Shown here: positions 18,445-29,630 of the stretch, in pieces
Layout of the letters: each line of letters starts with the position of its first letter
Position numbering within the stretch: position 1 is the first letter of the stretch
Assembly: GCF_900102635.1 (NCBI RefSeq)
Contig: NZ_FMZQ01000004.1
Location: 124,001 to 188,000, forward strand
Source of the DNA: Ectopseudomonas chengduensis
GTDB lineage: Bacteria; Pseudomonadota; Gammaproteobacteria; Pseudomonadales; Pseudomonadaceae
Length of the DNA: 64,000 nucleotides
Direction: 5' to 3'
The notes under the pieces: model-generated
Database searches by the model: none
The model's input: only the letters and a program-made list of their open reading frames with translations
What the model was told of the DNA's origin: nothing
Position numbers and translations under genes: made by a program

Positions 18445-18837
18445 ATGCATGCCACCTTGCGCCTGCTCACCCTGCCCGCCCTGGCCCTGCTTACGGCCTG
18501 CGCCCATCAATCCGGCACGCTGGAATTGAAGAAGGACCGGCAGTGCCCGCTGACGCTGAACAAGGGCCAGCAACTGATTCTCAGCCTGCCCAGCAACCCC
18601 ACCACCGGCTTTCGCTGGGAAGTCCGTGATGGCGCGGCGAACGTGCTGCAAAGCCTCGGCCCCGAGGTATACAGCAATCCCGAAGACGCCGGACTGGTGG
18701 GCGCTGGCGGTATTTCCACCTGGCGCTTCACCGCGCGCGAGCCAGGCGAAGGTCGCCTGCTGCTGACCTACCAGCAACCGTGGGAGCAGAACGTGCCACC
18801 GGCAGAAACCTTCGAGTGCGAACTGCGGGTGAAGTGA
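18445..18837 (+). CDS. icp: Chagasin-family cysteine protease inhibitor lipoprotein
   Basis: This is a 130-residue exported lipoprotein (LLTAC, Cys at about residue 18). The mature part holds the three inhibitory loops of chagasin-type inhibitors: NPTTGFRW (about 51-58), GAGGIS in the middle loop, and the QQPWEQ loop near the end. These loops block the active-site cleft of papain-family enzymes. ATG 18445 is preceded by GGAG. The longer upstream frame lacks a signal peptide. The context behind AsrA is conserved in pseudomonads as far as I remember. Confidence 0.88.
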   Translation: MHATLRLLTLPALALLTACAHQSGTLELKKDRQCPLTLNKGQQLILSLPSNPTTGFRWEVRDGAANVLQSLGPEVYSNPEDAGLVGAGGISTWRFTAREPGEGRLLLTYQQPWEQNVPPAETFECELRVK

Positions 18838-18851
18838 CGAAGGCTGATTCT

Positions 18852-18909
18852 GTGGGAGGGGCTTTAGCCGCGACGACTCGAAATCAGTCGCCGCTGAAGC
18901 GCCTCCCGT
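18852..18909. repeat. REP-type palindrome
   Basis: GTGGGAGGGGCTTTAGCC and its partner GCGCCTCCCGTA flank a loop, forming a long imperfect hairpin after icp. The family is common in pseudomonad intergenic DNA. Confidence 0.7.
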
Positions 18910-18960
18910 AGGGCGGGTGCAACCCGCCACCTATTCATGGCGGGTTGCACCCGCCCTACA
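18908..18960. repeat. GTAGGGCGGGTGCAACCCGCC-type palindrome
   Basis: Inverted repeat with arms GTAGGGCGGGTGCAACCCG and its reverse complement at 18942-18960. A near-identical element lies at 21045-21096 and a related one at 26615-26676, so the window has at least three of this class. Confidence 0.8.
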
Positions 18961-18999
18961 GGCTTAGACGAGGAGCGGCTTCAGCCGCGAATGCCAAGC

Positions 19000-19761
19000 T
19001 CAGCTCTTGAGCCGGTAACCGGTCTTGAAGATCCAGCCCACCAGCAGGATGCACAGCGCCAGGAAACCCAGCACCATGGCCAGGCTGACACCGACGTTGA
19101 CGTCCGACACGCCGTAGAAGCTCCAGCGGAAGGCGCTGATCAGGTACACCACCGGGTTGAACAAGGTCACCGTCTGCCAGGCTGGCGGTAGCATGCTGAT
19201 GGAGTAGAAGGCGCCGCCGAGGAAGGTCAGCGGCGTGACGATCAGCGCCGGAACGATCTGCAGCTTCTCCCAGCCATCGGCCCATACGCCGATGATGAAA
19301 CCGAACAGGCTGAAGGTCAGCGCGGTCAGCACCAGGAACGCCGCCATCCAGATGGGATGCTGAATCTCGAAATCGACGAACAGCCTGGCGGTGAGCAGGA
19401 TAATCAGGCCGAGGATCACCGACTTGGTCGCCGCCGCGCCGACATAGCCGATCAGAATCTCCAGATAGGACACTGGTGCCGACAGCAGCTCGTAGATGCT
19501 CCCCGAGTACTTGGGCATGTAGATGCCGAACGAGGCGTTGGAAATGCTCTCGGTCAGCAGTGCCAGCATGATCAGACCCGGAATGATGAAGGCACCATAA
19601 CTGACGCCCTGCACCTGGGTCATGCTCGAACCGATGGCCGAGCCGAACACCACGAAATACAGCGAGGTGCTGATCACCGGCGTGGCGATGCTCTGCAGCA
19701 GGGTGCGCCAGGTGCGCGCCAGCTCGAACAGGTAGATGGCCTTGATGGCGTACAGGTTCAT
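19000..19761 (-). CDS. ABC-2 type permease (YadH-like)
   Basis: This 253-residue integral membrane protein has six predicted helices and the ABC-2 signature region around [19 protein letters not shown] (about 92-110), as in YadH/NodJ exporters. I start at ATG 19761 because GGAG lies 8 nt upstream. A TTG six bases earlier would be too close to that site. It is the second gene of a pair with the ATPase at 19907-20830. The 145-nt gap between them holds a structured repeat rather than coding DNA. The substrate is unknown. Confidence 0.88.
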   Translation of the reverse strand: MNLYAIKAIYLFELARTWRTLLQSIATPVISTSLYFVVFGSAIGSSMTQVQGVSYGAFIIPGLIMLALLTESISNASFGIYMPKYSGSIYELLSAPVSYLEILIGYVGAAATKSVILGLIILLTARLFVDFEIQHPIWMAAFLVLTALTFSLFGFIIGVWADGWEKLQIVPALIVTPLTFLGGAFYSISMLPPAWQTVTLFNPVVYLISAFRWSFYGVSDVNVGVSLAMVLGFLALCILLVGWIFKTGYRLKS

Positions 19762-19784
19762 GCGCAAATCTCCATTTCAGGGCG

Positions 19785-19905
19785 CTGAGAGGCGTAGCGA
19801 GCGAAGGTCAGGCAAGGCGAAGTCAGGCGAGGCCGCGGAGTGTACGCGTTGTACATGAGCAGGCCGAGCCTGACTTCAACGCAGCCTGGGCGAGCGCAGT
19901 AGCGT
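19785..19905. repeat. Structured repeat, divergent third copy
   Basis: Reverse-oriented relative of the elements at 22064-22235 and 34208-34400. GAAGTCAGGC (19819-19828) pairs perfectly with GCCTGACTTC (19868-19877), and an inner TGTAC/GTACA pair lies between them. The same two stems exist in the other copies with different but compensating bases. Confidence 0.55.
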
Positions 19906-19906
19906 C

Positions 19907-20830
<924 letters not shown>

Positions 20831-21044
20831 GGTGAGAGTCCTTGCCTGCGGAAAACATCACAGTTTACAGGGCATGAGGCACCGACATCAGCGCACAGGA
20901 GAAAAAACGGCGCACTTGTGGTGCGCCGGGGATGCTGCAGGTGAGGTAAGAAGCGATCACGGCGCTTGTGACGTCGTGACGATAGGCCAGGCTGCAGATG
21001 CCGCACGGCGTATTCAGCGGCCTTTCATGAATGCACACGAAGCC

Positions 21045-21096
21045 GTAGGGCGGGTGAAACCCGCCGCCTTGGTTGGCGGGTTGCACCCGCCCTACA
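21045..21096. repeat. GTAGGGCGGGTG-type palindrome
   Basis: Arms GTAGGGCGGGTGAAACCCG and CGGGTTGCACCCGCCCTAC surround a short loop. It lies in the gap between the YadG-like gene and the dehydrogenase, and matches the element at 18908-18960. Confidence 0.8.
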
Positions 21097-22033
21097 ACGG
21101 AGTCACTAACCTGCCGGTGGCGATGAAGGCGCGCAGGTTGTCCAGCACCAGATCGGCCATCTGCTGGCGCGTCTCGACACTGGCGCTACCGACGTGCGGC
21201 AGCAGCACCACGTTGTCCAGTTCACGCAACGCTGCCGGTACCTGGGGTTCGCGCTCGAAAACATCCAGCCCAGCACCACCGATTACCTTCTGCTGCAGTG
21301 CAGCGATCAGCGCCGCTTCATCGACCACCGAACCGCGCGCCACATTGATCAGAAAACCATCCGGACCAAGTGCTTCGAGCACCTCGGCGTTGATCAGATG
21401 ATGGGTGGCCTTGCCGCCCGGGCAGGTCAGCACCAGGAAATCCGCCCAGCGCGCCAACGCCAGCAGATCCGGCTCGTGCTGGTAAGGACTGCCCTCGACC
21501 GCACGGCGATTGTGGTAACGCACCGGCATGGAGAAACCCGAGGCACGCAGTGCCACCGCCTCGCCGATGCGGCCGAGACCGACGATACCCAGGCGCTTGC
21601 CGCTGACCCGTCGCGCCAGCGGGAAACCCGTGGTGCTGTTCCAGGCGCCGCTGCGCACGAAGCGATCCGCCTCGGACAGGCGCCGAGCGCTGTCGATCAT
21701 CAGGCCCATTGCCAGGTCGGCCACGCAGTCGTTGAGCACGTCCGGCGTGGTGCTGAGCACGATGCCGCGATCCCGCAGCAGCTCCAACGGATAGGGATCG
21801 TAGCCGACACCGAAACTGCAGATGGCGCGCAGATTCGGCAGCAGCGCCAACTGCTCAGCCGTGCAGCCGAAGCGTGCCGAGGACACCATGTAGATGAACT
21901 GCTCGCCCTGTTCCCGCAGGAACGTCAGCGGCTCGGCCTGTTGCCACAGCGCACTGACCTCGTATTGCTCAGCCAGCTCGCGGTTGAAACGCTCGCTCAG
22001 CGGGCCGATCTGCAGCACCTTGGGTTTGCTCAT
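21092..22033 (-). CDS. D-2-hydroxyacid dehydrogenase, NAD(P)-dependent (GhrB-like)
   Basis: This 313-residue enzyme of the hydroxypyruvate/glyoxylate reductase type has the dinucleotide motif GIVGLGRIG (about 148-156). The catalytic triad is Arg in INVARGSVVDE (about 232), Glu in LDVFEREP (about 261) and His in LLPHVGSAS (about 279). AGGAGG lies 7 nt before the ATG. It sits just beyond the repeat that ends the aldarate operon, so it may serve the same pathway, for example tartronate semialdehyde or hydroxypyruvate reduction. That link is inference. Confidence 0.85.
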   Translation of the reverse strand: MSKPKVLQIGPLSERFNRELAEQYEVSALWQQAEPLTFLREQGEQFIYMVSSARFGCTAEQLALLPNLRAICSFGVGYDPYPLELLRDRGIVLSTTPDVLNDCVADLAMGLMIDSARRLSEADRFVRSGAWNSTTGFPLARRVSGKRLGIVGLGRIGEAVALRASGFSMPVRYHNRRAVEGSPYQHEPDLLALARWADFLVLTCPGGKATHHLINAEVLEALGPDGFLINVARGSVVDEAALIAALQQKVIGGAGLDVFEREPQVPAALRELDNVVLLPHVGSASVETRQQMADLVLDNLRAFIATGRLVTPL

Positions 22034-22063
22034 TGTTCCTCCTGTCTCGACTGTACGACTTAC

Positions 22064-22235
22064 CAGGCTGTTGAAAAACTACCTGCGTTGCCATTGCTGC
22101 GTTAAATACAGGCTCGTGCGCGAGTCCGATCAAAATGCTCATTTACAGCTCGTAAACTCCGCTTTTTCGCCTGTATTTGCGGGGCCGCCATCGGTATTGC
22201 ACTGGCTGCCTCGCCTACGTTTATCAACGGCCTGT
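22064..22235. repeat. Structured repeat with terminal inverted repeats, copy 1
   Basis: About 172 bp, with ends CAGGCTGTTGAAAAAC and a reverse-complement-like GTTGATAAACG end. It shares most of its sequence with the copy at 34208-34400. Internal stems are AAATACAGGC/GCCTGTATTT (22104-22113, 22169-22178) and TTTAC/GTAAA (22142-22146, 22152-22156). It abuts the stop codon of the FAD-linked oxidase gene. MITE-like in form, with no coding capacity. Confidence 0.75.
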
Positions 22236-23653
22236 TACAGCAATTTGCCCGGATTCATCAGCCCGGCCGGATCCAGCACCTGCTTGACGCGGGCCATCAA
22301 CTCCAGTTCCAACGGCGCCTTGTAGTGCTGCGCGGCCAAACGCTTGGACTGGCCCAGGCCATGTTCGGCGCTGATGCTACCGGCATAGTGCAAGGTCTGG
22401 TCGTAGATCACGTGCATGATCGCTTCGGCCTGCGCCTTGAACGCGGCATCCTCGGCGCCGATGGGCTTGCTGATGTTGTAGTGCAGGTTGCCGTCGCCGA
22501 CGTGCCCGTAGGCCACGATGCGCACACCGGGAAACGCCTGCTGCAATGCGGCATCGGTACGCGCGATGAAGTCGGGAATACGGCTGACCGGCACACTGAT
22601 GTCGTGCTTGAGGCTCGGCCCCTCATGATTCTGCGCCTCCGAGATGCCCTCGCGCAGTGCCCACAAGGCGCGCACCTGGGCGTCGCTGGCGGCGACCACG
22701 GCATCCAGCGCCACGCCCTGCTCGAAGGCGGTGCCGAGGCCCTGCTCGAGCAGTTCGTTCAAGGGCGCGTTGGGCTGGGTATCGCTCAGCTCGATCAGTA
22801 CGTACCAGGGGTGCGCGTCGGCGAAGGGATCGCTGACGCCGGTGACATGGCGCAGGACGAACTCGACGCTCTGTCGCGACATCAGCTCGAAGCCGGTCAG
22901 GCGGTCGCCGCACAGGCTGCGCATCTGCCCGATCAACTCGACGGCTGCCTGCGGGCTGGGCAGAGCCACCCAGGCGGTGGTCAGGCTGCGCACGGCGGGA
23001 AACAACTTGAGCACGGCGGCGGTGATGATGCCCAGCGTACCCTCACTGCCGATGAACAGGTGCTTCAGATCGTAGCCGGTATTGTCCTTGCGCAGCCCGC
23101 GCAGGCCATCCCAGATGCGCCCATCGGGCATCACCACTTCCAGGCCCAGGGCCAGGTCGCGCATGTTGCCGTAGCGCAGTACCGCGGTGCCGCCGGCATT
23201 GGTCGCCAGGTTGCCGCCGACCGTGCAGCTACCCTCGGCGCCCAGCGACAGCGGGAACAGCCTGCCGACCTCGGCGGCGGCCTCCTGCAACTGCTGCAGG
23301 ATCACCCCCGCTTCGACGGTGATGGTTTCATTTCCCACGTCCACTGCGCGGATGCGCTTCATACGTGTCAGCGACAGCACGATCTGCGCTCCGCTGTCGT
23401 CCGGGATCGAGCCGCCGCACAGGCCGGTATTGCCACCTTGCGGCACCAGCGCGACGCCGGCCTGCGCGCACAGACGCACCACCGCAGCAACCTCCTCGGT
23501 CGAAGCCGGACGCAGCACTGCGGCCGCCTGACCACGGTAGGCGCCGCGCCAGTCGCTCAGGTAGCTCTGCATGCGCTCGGCGTCAGTGATCAGGCCAGCC
23601 TCGCCGACCACCTCGCGCAGCGCCTGGAGCAGATCATCGGACAGGCCACTCAT
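22235..23653 (-). CDS. FAD-linked D-2-hydroxyacid oxidase/dehydrogenase
   Basis: This 472-residue protein has a PCMH-type FAD-binding domain (LVPQGGNTGLCGGSIP about 72-87; ATNAGGTAVLRYG about 150-162) and an FAD-oxidase C-terminal domain with YGHVGDGNLHYN (about 384-395) and the late EHGLGQSKR motif. This is the GlcD/D2HGDH/Dld-like group that oxidises D-lactate, D-2-hydroxyglutarate or glycolate-type acids to 2-oxoacids. The gap to garD is only 1 nt, so it belongs to the aldarate operon, perhaps acting on a hydroxyacid by-product. The exact substrate is not readable. Confidence 0.87.
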   Translation of the reverse strand: MSGLSDDLLQALREVVGEAGLITDAERMQSYLSDWRGAYRGQAAAVLRPASTEEVAAVVRLCAQAGVALVPQGGNTGLCGGSIPDDSGAQIVLSLTRMKRIRAVDVGNETITVEAGVILQQLQEAAAEVGRLFPLSLGAEGSCTVGGNLATNAGGTAVLRYGNMRDLALGLEVVMPDGRIWDGLRGLRKDNTGYDLKHLFIGSEGTLGIITAAVLKLFPAVRSLTTAWVALPSPQAAVELIGQMRSLCGDRLTGFELMSRQSVEFVLRHVTGVSDPFADAHPWYVLIELSDTQPNAPLNELLEQGLGTAFEQGVALDAVVAASDAQVRALWALREGISEAQNHEGPSLKHDISVPVSRIPDFIARTDAALQQAFPGVRIVAYGHVGDGNLHYNISKPIGAEDAAFKAQAEAIMHVIYDQTLHYAGSISAEHGLGQSKRLAAQHYKAPLELELMARVKQVLDPAGLMNPGKLL

Positions 23654-23654
23654 C

Positions 23655-25211
23655 TCAGGTCACCGGCGCCGGGTTGAACAGCACCAGATCGTTGTGCAGG
23701 CGCAGGTGCTCGGCGCAGGTCTGCTTGCGACCGCTGGCCACGTCCAGGTAGAGCTGGAAGATGTGCCAGCCCATTTCTTCCAGCGTCATGCGCCCGGAGA
23801 CGATCTGCCCGGCGTCGACGTCGATCAGATCCGGCCAACGTTCGGCCAATTGAGTGCGTGTGGCCACCTTGATCACCGGCACCATGGACAGACCATAGGG
23901 CGTGCCACGACCGGTGGTGAAGATGTGCAGGTTCATGCCCGCCGCCAATTGCAGGGTGCCGCAGATGAAGTCGCTGGCTGGCGTGGCGCAGAACCACAGG
24001 CCCTTGCCACGAATGCGCTCGCCCGGCGCAACGACGCCGGCAATCGGGCTGTTGCCGGACTTGGCGATGGAACCCATGGCCTTTTCGACGATGTTGTTCA
24101 GCCCGCCCTTCTTGTTGCCCGGCGTGGTGTTGGCACTGCGGTCGGCCATGCCGCGCGCCAGGTAGCGGTCGTACCAGTCCATCTCGCGGATCAGCGCATC
24201 GGCCACCTCGACCGTGGCCGCACGCGGCGTGAGCAGGTGGATGCCGTCACGCACTTCGGTGTTCTCGGAGAACATCACGGTGGCGCCGGCACGCACCAGC
24301 AGGTCGGCGGCCACGCCGAGCGCCGGGTTGGCGGTGATCCCGGAGAAGGCATCACTGCCGCCGCACTGCATGCCAACCACCAGCTCGGAAGCCGGTACGG
24401 TCTCGCGACGACGCAGATCGAGCACCTTCAGGCGCTCCTCGATCATGCCCATGATCTGCTCGACCATGCCGGTGAAGCCGGTGCCGGAATCCTGCAGGCG
24501 GAACAGCCAGTCTTCCTCGTCCATGCCGTTGGTGAGCACATCGCCATCCATCAACTGGCTGGCCTGCAGCTTCTCGCAGCCGAGGCTGATCACCAGCGCC
24601 TGGCCACCGAGGTTGGGGTTGCGGCTGATGTTATAGAGGGTGCGGATCGGCACCACGGCGTCCAGCGCGTTGATCGCCACGCCGCAGCCGTAGCTGTGCG
24701 ACAGCGCCACTACGTCGTCGACGTTAGGGTATTTGGGCAGCACTTCCTTGCGCACGCGCTCGACCACATGATCGAGCACGCCGACCACGCACTGCACGGT
24801 GGTGGTCACGCCGAGGATATTGCGCGTGCCGACGCTGCCGTCCGGGTTGCGAAAGCCCTCGAAGGTGTAGCCTTCCAGCGGCTCGCCGGGTGCGGCCTTG
24901 AGGGTCGCCTTGGGCAGGTTGTCCAGCAGCGGCGGTTCGGGCATGCGCAGCACCTGCTCGGTGACCCAACTGCCGGCGGCGATGGATTTGAGCGCATAGC
25001 CGATGACCTCGCCATAACGCACCACCTCGCCGCCTTCGGCGATATCCACCAGCGCCACCTTGTGGCTCTGTGGAATGCCTTCGATAGCCGTCAGGCCATC
25101 GTCGAACTGGCCACCCGCGGCGACACCCTGATCATTGACCACCACGCCGACGTTGTCGCTCGGGTGCAGGCGGATGTAACGGGGCGAATCCTGATGGGGA
25201 ATCAACTGCAT
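23655..25211 (-). CDS. garD: Galactarate dehydratase
   Basis: This 518-residue UxaA/GarD-family enzyme converts galactarate to 5-dehydro-4-deoxy-D-glucarate. It has the N-terminal SAF-like domain ([11 protein letters not shown] about 19-29), the linker motif [19 protein letters not shown] (about 111-129) and the catalytic part with [16 protein letters not shown] and [19 protein letters not shown], as in E. coli GarD (523 residues). AGGAG lies before the ATG at 25211. It feeds the same intermediate as the two GudD enzymes, which KdgD then removes. Confidence 0.92.
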   Translation of the reverse strand: MQLIPHQDSPRYIRLHPSDNVGVVVNDQGVAAGGQFDDGLTAIEGIPQSHKVALVDIAEGGEVVRYGEVIGYALKSIAAGSWVTEQVLRMPEPPLLDNLPKATLKAAPGEPLEGYTFEGFRNPDGSVGTRNILGVTTTVQCVVGVLDHVVERVRKEVLPKYPNVDDVVALSHSYGCGVAINALDAVVPIRTLYNISRNPNLGGQALVISLGCEKLQASQLMDGDVLTNGMDEEDWLFRLQDSGTGFTGMVEQIMGMIEERLKVLDLRRRETVPASELVVGMQCGGSDAFSGITANPALGVAADLLVRAGATVMFSENTEVRDGIHLLTPRAATVEVADALIREMDWYDRYLARGMADRSANTTPGNKKGGLNNIVEKAMGSIAKSGNSPIAGVVAPGERIRGKGLWFCATPASDFICGTLQLAAGMNLHIFTTGRGTPYGLSMVPVIKVATRTQLAERWPDLIDVDAGQIVSGRMTLEEMGWHIFQLYLDVASGRKQTCAEHLRLHNDLVLFNPAPVT

Positions 25212-25233
25212 GACGCTTGCTCCTGTTGTGCGT

Positions 25234-26559
25234 TCAGGAAACCGAGCCAGACGTGGCGCCCAGCTCGATCCTGTGAATACGGCCGACGATCAGGCCGAAG
25301 CTCACGACCGCCAGCAGGGCATTGAGGCCGACATAGGCCAATGCCCCATCGAATGATCCGGTACGGCTGACCAAGTAGCCGATGACGATGGGCGTGGTGA
25401 TCGCCGCCAGGTTGCCAAAGGTGTTGAACAGGCCGCCAGACAGGCCAAGGATCTGCCGTGGCGAGGTGTCGGCCACCAGCGTCCAGCCCAGCGAGCCGAG
25501 GCCCTTGCCAAAGAAGGCCAGGGCCATCAACGCCACCACTGCCGTGTCGCTGTCGACGTAGATGCACAGCACCACGGCGCTCGACAGCAGCAGGCCGAAC
25601 ACCATCGGCAGCTTGCGCGCCAGAGTCAGCGAGTGGCCGCGACGCAGCATGCCGTCGGACAGCAGCCCGCCGAGCACACCACCGACGCACCCGCTGATGG
25701 CCGGCAAGGCGGCGGCGAAACCGGCGCCAAGGATGCTCATGCCACGCGCTTGCACCAGGTAAACCGGAAACCAGGTGAGAAAGAAGTAAGTAATGGCGTT
25801 GTTGCAGTACTGACCAAGGTAGATGCCGATCATCGTGCGTTGGCGCAGCAGCAGGCCCAGGTAGCCCCACTGCGAACCGCCACTGCCACCACGCAGCCCT
25901 TCCAGATCGATCAGCGCCCCGCCCTGTTCCAGATGGGCCAGCTCGGCTGCACCAATACGCGGGTGCTGACGCGGGCCGTGCAGTTGCTTGAGCCAGACGA
26001 ACGACAGCGCCAGACCGAGGCAACCGAGCACGATGAACACCGACTGCCAACCCAGGGTTTGCACCACCCAGCCCATCAACGGTGCGAACAACGCGGTGGC
26101 GGCGTACTGCGCCGAACTGGAGATGGCCGTGGCGGTAGCGCGCTCGGCGGTGGGAAACCAGGAAGCGGTGATCCGCGCATTACCGGGAAAGCACGGCGCG
26201 CTGGCAAAGCCCACCAGCAGCCGCAGCAGAAACATCGAGGTTACCGCCCAGGTTGTCGGCAGCCAGCCGACGAAGCCTTGCAGCAGGGTCAGCACCGACC
26301 AGACGAACAGCGCCAGGGTATACACCGGCTTGGTACCGAAGCGGTCGAACAGCCAACCGCCCGGTATCTGCCCGATCACATAGGCCCAGCCAAATGCCGA
26401 GAAGATATAGCCAAGCGTCACCGCGTCGATGCCCAGGCCAGCCTGCATCGCCGAACCGGCGACCGACAGACTGGAGCGATCGGCGAAGGTGATGGTGGTG
26501 ACCAGAAACAGCATCAGCAGAATGCTGTAGCGCACACGACCCGGTTTGGCATCTGGCAT
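25234..26559 (-). CDS. gudP: MFS glucarate/galactarate transporter
   Basis: This 441-residue, 12-helix major facilitator of the anion:cation symporter family has the GudP hallmark start ([26 protein letters not shown], residues about 10-35) and motif A-like [12 protein letters not shown]. It should import glucarate and galactarate by proton symport. I use ATG 26559, because the frame also opens with a TTG two codons earlier but GAG spacing favours the ATG. It lies between garD and gudD in the operon. A second transporter, TctCBA, is encoded on the other strand. Confidence 0.9.
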   Translation of the reverse strand: MPDAKPGRVRYSILLMLFLVTTITFADRSSLSVAGSAMQAGLGIDAVTLGYIFSAFGWAYVIGQIPGGWLFDRFGTKPVYTLALFVWSVLTLLQGFVGWLPTTWAVTSMFLLRLLVGFASAPCFPGNARITASWFPTAERATATAISSSAQYAATALFAPLMGWVVQTLGWQSVFIVLGCLGLALSFVWLKQLHGPRQHPRIGAAELAHLEQGGALIDLEGLRGGSGGSQWGYLGLLLRQRTMIGIYLGQYCNNAITYFFLTWFPVYLVQARGMSILGAGFAAALPAISGCVGGVLGGLLSDGMLRRGHSLTLARKLPMVFGLLLSSAVVLCIYVDSDTAVVALMALAFFGKGLGSLGWTLVADTSPRQILGLSGGLFNTFGNLAAITTPIVIGYLVSRTGSFDGALAYVGLNALLAVVSFGLIVGRIHRIELGATSGSVS

Positions 26560-26614
26560 CGGCAAGGCTCGTGAGACAGAAGGAAAGGCTGAGCCCGTAG
26601 GCCGCGGCGAACAC

Positions 26615-26676
26615 CCCGTAGGGTGGGCTTCAGCCCACCGGTTGTAGTCAAGGTGGGCTAAAGCCCACCCTACGGG
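26615..26676. repeat. CCCGTAGGGTGGGCT palindrome between gudD and gudP
   Basis: Arms CCCGTAGGGTGGGCTTCAGCC and a matching reverse complement ending CACCCTACGGG make a long hairpin inside the operon. It is related in style to the GTAGGGCGGG elements. It may adjust mRNA stability between the enzyme gene and the transporter gene. Confidence 0.75.
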
Positions 26677-26709
26677 ACCGCAAGATCACGGAACGGCGTC
26701 AGGCCAGGC

Positions 26710-28059
26710 TCAACGCACCAGGCAGGGCTTCTTGTTATTGAAGGTCCAGCCCGGAATCAGGTACTGCATGGCCACCGCGTCGTCGCGCGCGCCCAGGCCC
26801 TTGGCCTGGTACAGCTCGTGCGCCTTGGCCAGCGCATCCCAGTCCAACTCGACGCCGAGGCCCGGCGTTTTCGGCACCTGCACCAGACCACCTTCGATAC
26901 GCAGCGGGTTACGCGTCAGGTACTGGCCGTCCTGCCAGATCCAGTGGGTATCGATGGCGGTCACGCGCCCCGGCGCCGCAGCGGCGACGTGGGTGAACAT
27001 GGCCAGGGAGATGTCGAAGTGGTTGTTCGAATGCGAGCCCCAGGTCAGGCCCCAGTCGTTGCACATCTGCGCCACACGCACGGAACCGGCCATGGTCCAG
27101 AAATGCGGGTCGGCCAGCGGGATATCCACCGATTGCAGGGAGATGGTGTGGCCCATCTGCCGCCAGTCGGTCGCGATCATGTTGGTCGCGGTGGGCAGAC
27201 CGGTGGCACGGCGGAACTCGGCCATCACTTCACGACCGGAGTAGCCGTTCTCGGCGCCGCAGGGGTCTTCGGCATAGGCCAGCACGCCATGCAGGTCGCG
27301 GCACAAGGCGATGGCCTGGTCCAGCGACCAGCCGCCATTGGGGTCGAGCGTCACACGAGCGTTCGGGAAGCGCGCGGCCAGGGCACGAATCGCCTCGACT
27401 TCGGCCTCGCCATGCAGCACACCGCCCTTGAGCTTGAAGTCATTGAAGCCGTAGCGCGCATGCGCGGCCTCGGCCTGGCGGACGATGGTTTCCGGAGTCA
27501 GCGCAGTCTGGTTGCGCACACGCTCCCAGGTGTCATCGGCATCGCGCTCATCGCGGTAGCCGAGATCGGTCTTGTCCTTGTCACCGACGAAGAACAGATA
27601 ACCGAGCATTTCCACCGCATCGCGCTGCTGGCCTTCGCCAAGCAGTGCAGCCACCGGCACACCGAGGTGCTGGCCGAGCAGGTCGAGCAACGCCGACTCC
27701 AACGCAGTGACGGCATGGATGGTGATGCGCAGGTCGAAGGTCTGCAGGCCACGACCGCCGGAATCGCGATCAGCGAAGGCGCGGCGTACCTGATTGAGCA
27801 ATGCGTTGTAGTTGCCGACCGGCTGGCCGACAAGGATCGAGCGAGCGTCTTCGAGGGTCTTGCGAATGCCCTCGCCGCCGGGGACTTCGCCGACACCGAC
27901 ATGGCCGGCGCTGTCCTTGAGAATGAGGATGTTGCGGGTGAAATACGGGCCGTGGGCTCCGCTCAGGTTGAGCAGCATGCTGTCTTGACCGGCGACCGGT
28001 ACGACTTGCAGCTCGGTGATCAGCGGAGTGCCGACAGCGGCAGGAATCTGTGAAGTCAT
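26710..28059 (-). CDS. gudD: Glucarate dehydratase (first copy)
   Basis: This 449-residue enolase-superfamily enzyme turns D-glucarate into 5-dehydro-4-deoxy-D-glucarate. The catalytic set is visible: KLK in [15 protein letters not shown] (about 207), metal ligands in [10 protein letters not shown] and [11 protein letters not shown], Asn in [10 protein letters not shown], the [10 protein letters not shown] base region and [11 protein letters not shown] start at ATG 28059 (MTSQIPAAV), preceded by AGGGT. A non-coding upstream extension to 28095 is open but unlikely. It is about 70% similar by eye to the paralogue at 29631, which lacks the same middle loop. Confidence 0.93.
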   Translation of the reverse strand: MTSQIPAAVGTPLITELQVVPVAGQDSMLLNLSGAHGPYFTRNILILKDSAGHVGVGEVPGGEGIRKTLEDARSILVGQPVGNYNALLNQVRRAFADRDSGGRGLQTFDLRITIHAVTALESALLDLLGQHLGVPVAALLGEGQQRDAVEMLGYLFFVGDKDKTDLGYRDERDADDTWERVRNQTALTPETIVRQAEAAHARYGFNDFKLKGGVLHGEAEVEAIRALAARFPNARVTLDPNGGWSLDQAIALCRDLHGVLAYAEDPCGAENGYSGREVMAEFRRATGLPTATNMIATDWRQMGHTISLQSVDIPLADPHFWTMAGSVRVAQMCNDWGLTWGSHSNNHFDISLAMFTHVAAAAPGRVTAIDTHWIWQDGQYLTRNPLRIEGGLVQVPKTPGLGVELDWDALAKAHELYQAKGLGARDDAVAMQYLIPGWTFNNKKPCLVR

Positions 28060-28107
28060 GAGCGTTACCCTGTTGTTCTTATGCGGGTTCGACAATGGTT
28101 CAACGCG

Positions 28108-28160
28108 GTCGCGCCCGGCCTGCCGGAGCGCGACTGGGCCGCTCGCCGAAGCGAGCGGCC
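28108..28160 (-). promoter_or_regulatory. Tandem hairpins between kdgD and gudD
   Basis: Read on the minus strand, GGCCGCTCGC-TTCG-GCGAGCGGCC (28160-28137) is a perfect 10-bp stem with a UUCG tetraloop, placed 11 nt after the kdgD stop. A second hairpin, GTCGCGC/GCGCGAC (28134-28108), follows. There is no T-run, so the pair probably protects the kdgD message or sets gene ratios. Confidence 0.6.
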
Positions 28161-28170
28161 ACCTGCGGTG

Positions 28171-29082
28171 TTACTGCGCGCCTTGCGCTTCGATCAGCTT
28201 GGCCAGGGCTTCGTACTCGTCCGGCAGCAGATCGGTCAGTGGCGCACGTACCGGGCCGGCATCGTAACCGACGATCTTGGCACCGGCCTTGACGATGCTC
28301 ACGGCATAACCGGCCTTGCGGTTGCGGATGTCCAGGTACGGCAGGAAGAAATCGTCGATCAGTTTGCCAACGGTGGCGTGATCTTCCGCGGCGATGGCGC
28401 GGTAAAAGGCCATGGCGGTTTTCGGGATGAAGTTGAACACGGCCGAGGAGTAGACCGGTACACCCAGGGCCCTGTAGGCCGCAGCGTAGACTTCAGCGGT
28501 CGGCAGGCCGCCGAGGTAGGTCAGACGCTCGCCCAGGCGGCGACGGATCGACACCATCAGCTCGATGTCGCCCAGGCCGTCCTTGTAGCCGATCAGGTTC
28601 GGGCAGCGCTCGGCCAGTTGCTCCAGCAGGGTGGCATTGAGGCGGCAGACGTTGCGGTTGTAGATCACCACGCCGATCTTCACCGACTTGCACACCTGCT
28701 CGACATGGGCGGCGACGCCGTCCTGAGAGGCTTCGGTCAGGTAGTGCGGCAGCAGCAGCAGGCCCTTGGCGCCCAGGCGCTCGGCTTCCTGCGCCATCTG
28801 GATGGCCACGCGGGTCGGGCCGCCGACACCAGCCAGGATAGGCACGGACTTCTCGCAGGTATCTACGGCAGTCTTGATCACGGCGCTGTATTCGTCCGGC
28901 GCCAGGGAGAAGAACTCGCCAGTACCGCCGGCAGCGAACAGAGCGGAAGCACCGTAAGGCGCCAGCCACTCGAGGCGGCGTACGTAGCCAGCCGGGTTGA
29001 AATCACCGGCAGCATCGAAGTCGGTCACCGGGAAAGACAGCAGACCAGAGGAGAGGATGGACTTAAGTTCTTGTGGATTCAT
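28171..29082 (-). CDS. kdgD: 5-dehydro-4-deoxyglucarate dehydratase
   Basis: This 303-residue DHDPS/NAL-fold enzyme makes 2,5-dioxopentanoate, CO2 and water from 5-dehydro-4-deoxy-D-glucarate. The Schiff-base Lys is in [11 protein letters not shown] (near residue 184) and the partner Tyr is in VVIYNRN (near 145); GGTGEFFSL marks the substrate loop. It is the first gene of the minus-strand operon (kdgD, gudD, gudP, garD, FAD oxidase) and sits at the common step of the pathway. The next enzyme, 2-oxoglutarate semialdehyde dehydrogenase, is not in the window. Confidence 0.93.
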   Translation of the reverse strand: MNPQELKSILSSGLLSFPVTDFDAAGDFNPAGYVRRLEWLAPYGASALFAAGGTGEFFSLAPDEYSAVIKTAVDTCEKSVPILAGVGGPTRVAIQMAQEAERLGAKGLLLLPHYLTEASQDGVAAHVEQVCKSVKIGVVIYNRNVCRLNATLLEQLAERCPNLIGYKDGLGDIELMVSIRRRLGERLTYLGGLPTAEVYAAAYRALGVPVYSSAVFNFIPKTAMAFYRAIAAEDHATVGKLIDDFFLPYLDIRNRKAGYAVSIVKAGAKIVGYDAGPVRAPLTDLLPDEYEALAKLIEAQGAQ

Positions 29083-29630
29083 TATGCGAACACCCTAGTA
29101 AAGCGAGTTGTGAGGAATAGCGTCAGCCGCAGCTGTAGAGATACGTTATCGTACAACAACAAAAAAAACACCAGTTTTTATATCGTCCGTTCGTCGAAGA
29201 TTTACCCGCCCTCGCCCGCCTCGCCGGAAAACCGCAACACAAGCGCAAAGCTCAGACTAGAGCAGGCTCCATGATCACGCCAGAAGAAATGGCAGCGCAA
29301 TCATCATTAGCCATGAGCAGCGTTGACAGGTCAGGAACAGGCTGGTACTAATTTCACCAAGTCATACGACAACCTATGACATTCCAATAAAAACAAACGA
29401 GGCCAGGTCATGTCACAGACCTTCACTGCCGCTACCTGCTGCCAACGTGCGCATCGCCACATCGCTGTGCGCACTCGCCAGAACAGCACAGCCTGCACTG
29501 GCTTCGTTGCCATCTTTGCTCACGCTCTCATCCATTGCAGCGCGGATCGCCTGATGATCCCGGTGCACGACTGAACCGTACCTTCGCCATTGCGGCCGAG
29601 GGCCGCACCAAGTCTGGAGCCCCTGCCAAG
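29083..29630. promoter_or_regulatory. Divergent control region between kdgD and second gudD
   Basis: This 548-bp AT-richer region carries no credible gene. It should hold divergent promoters for the kdgD operon and the gudD2-tctCBA operon. A partial palindrome GTTATCGTACAAC (29145-29157), close to the kdgD start, has the TTGT...ACAA-like look of GntR/FadR-type operators. No GntR gene is in the window; a LysR gene is at 34504. Several A/T runs around 29160-29180 could support DNA bending. Confidence 0.45.

Noticed and set aside
18296..18960. Insertion sequence remnants after the Lon-type gene
   Set aside because: The sequences are simple extragenic palindromes without transposase traces or target duplications.
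22325..23677. 450-codon plus-strand frame over the FAD oxidase gene
   Set aside because: It is antisense to a gene with clear FAD-oxidase motifs.
29535..29630. Extended start of the second gudD
   Set aside because: The extra 32 residues are not enolase-like; ATG 29631 has a ribosome site and a family-like start.
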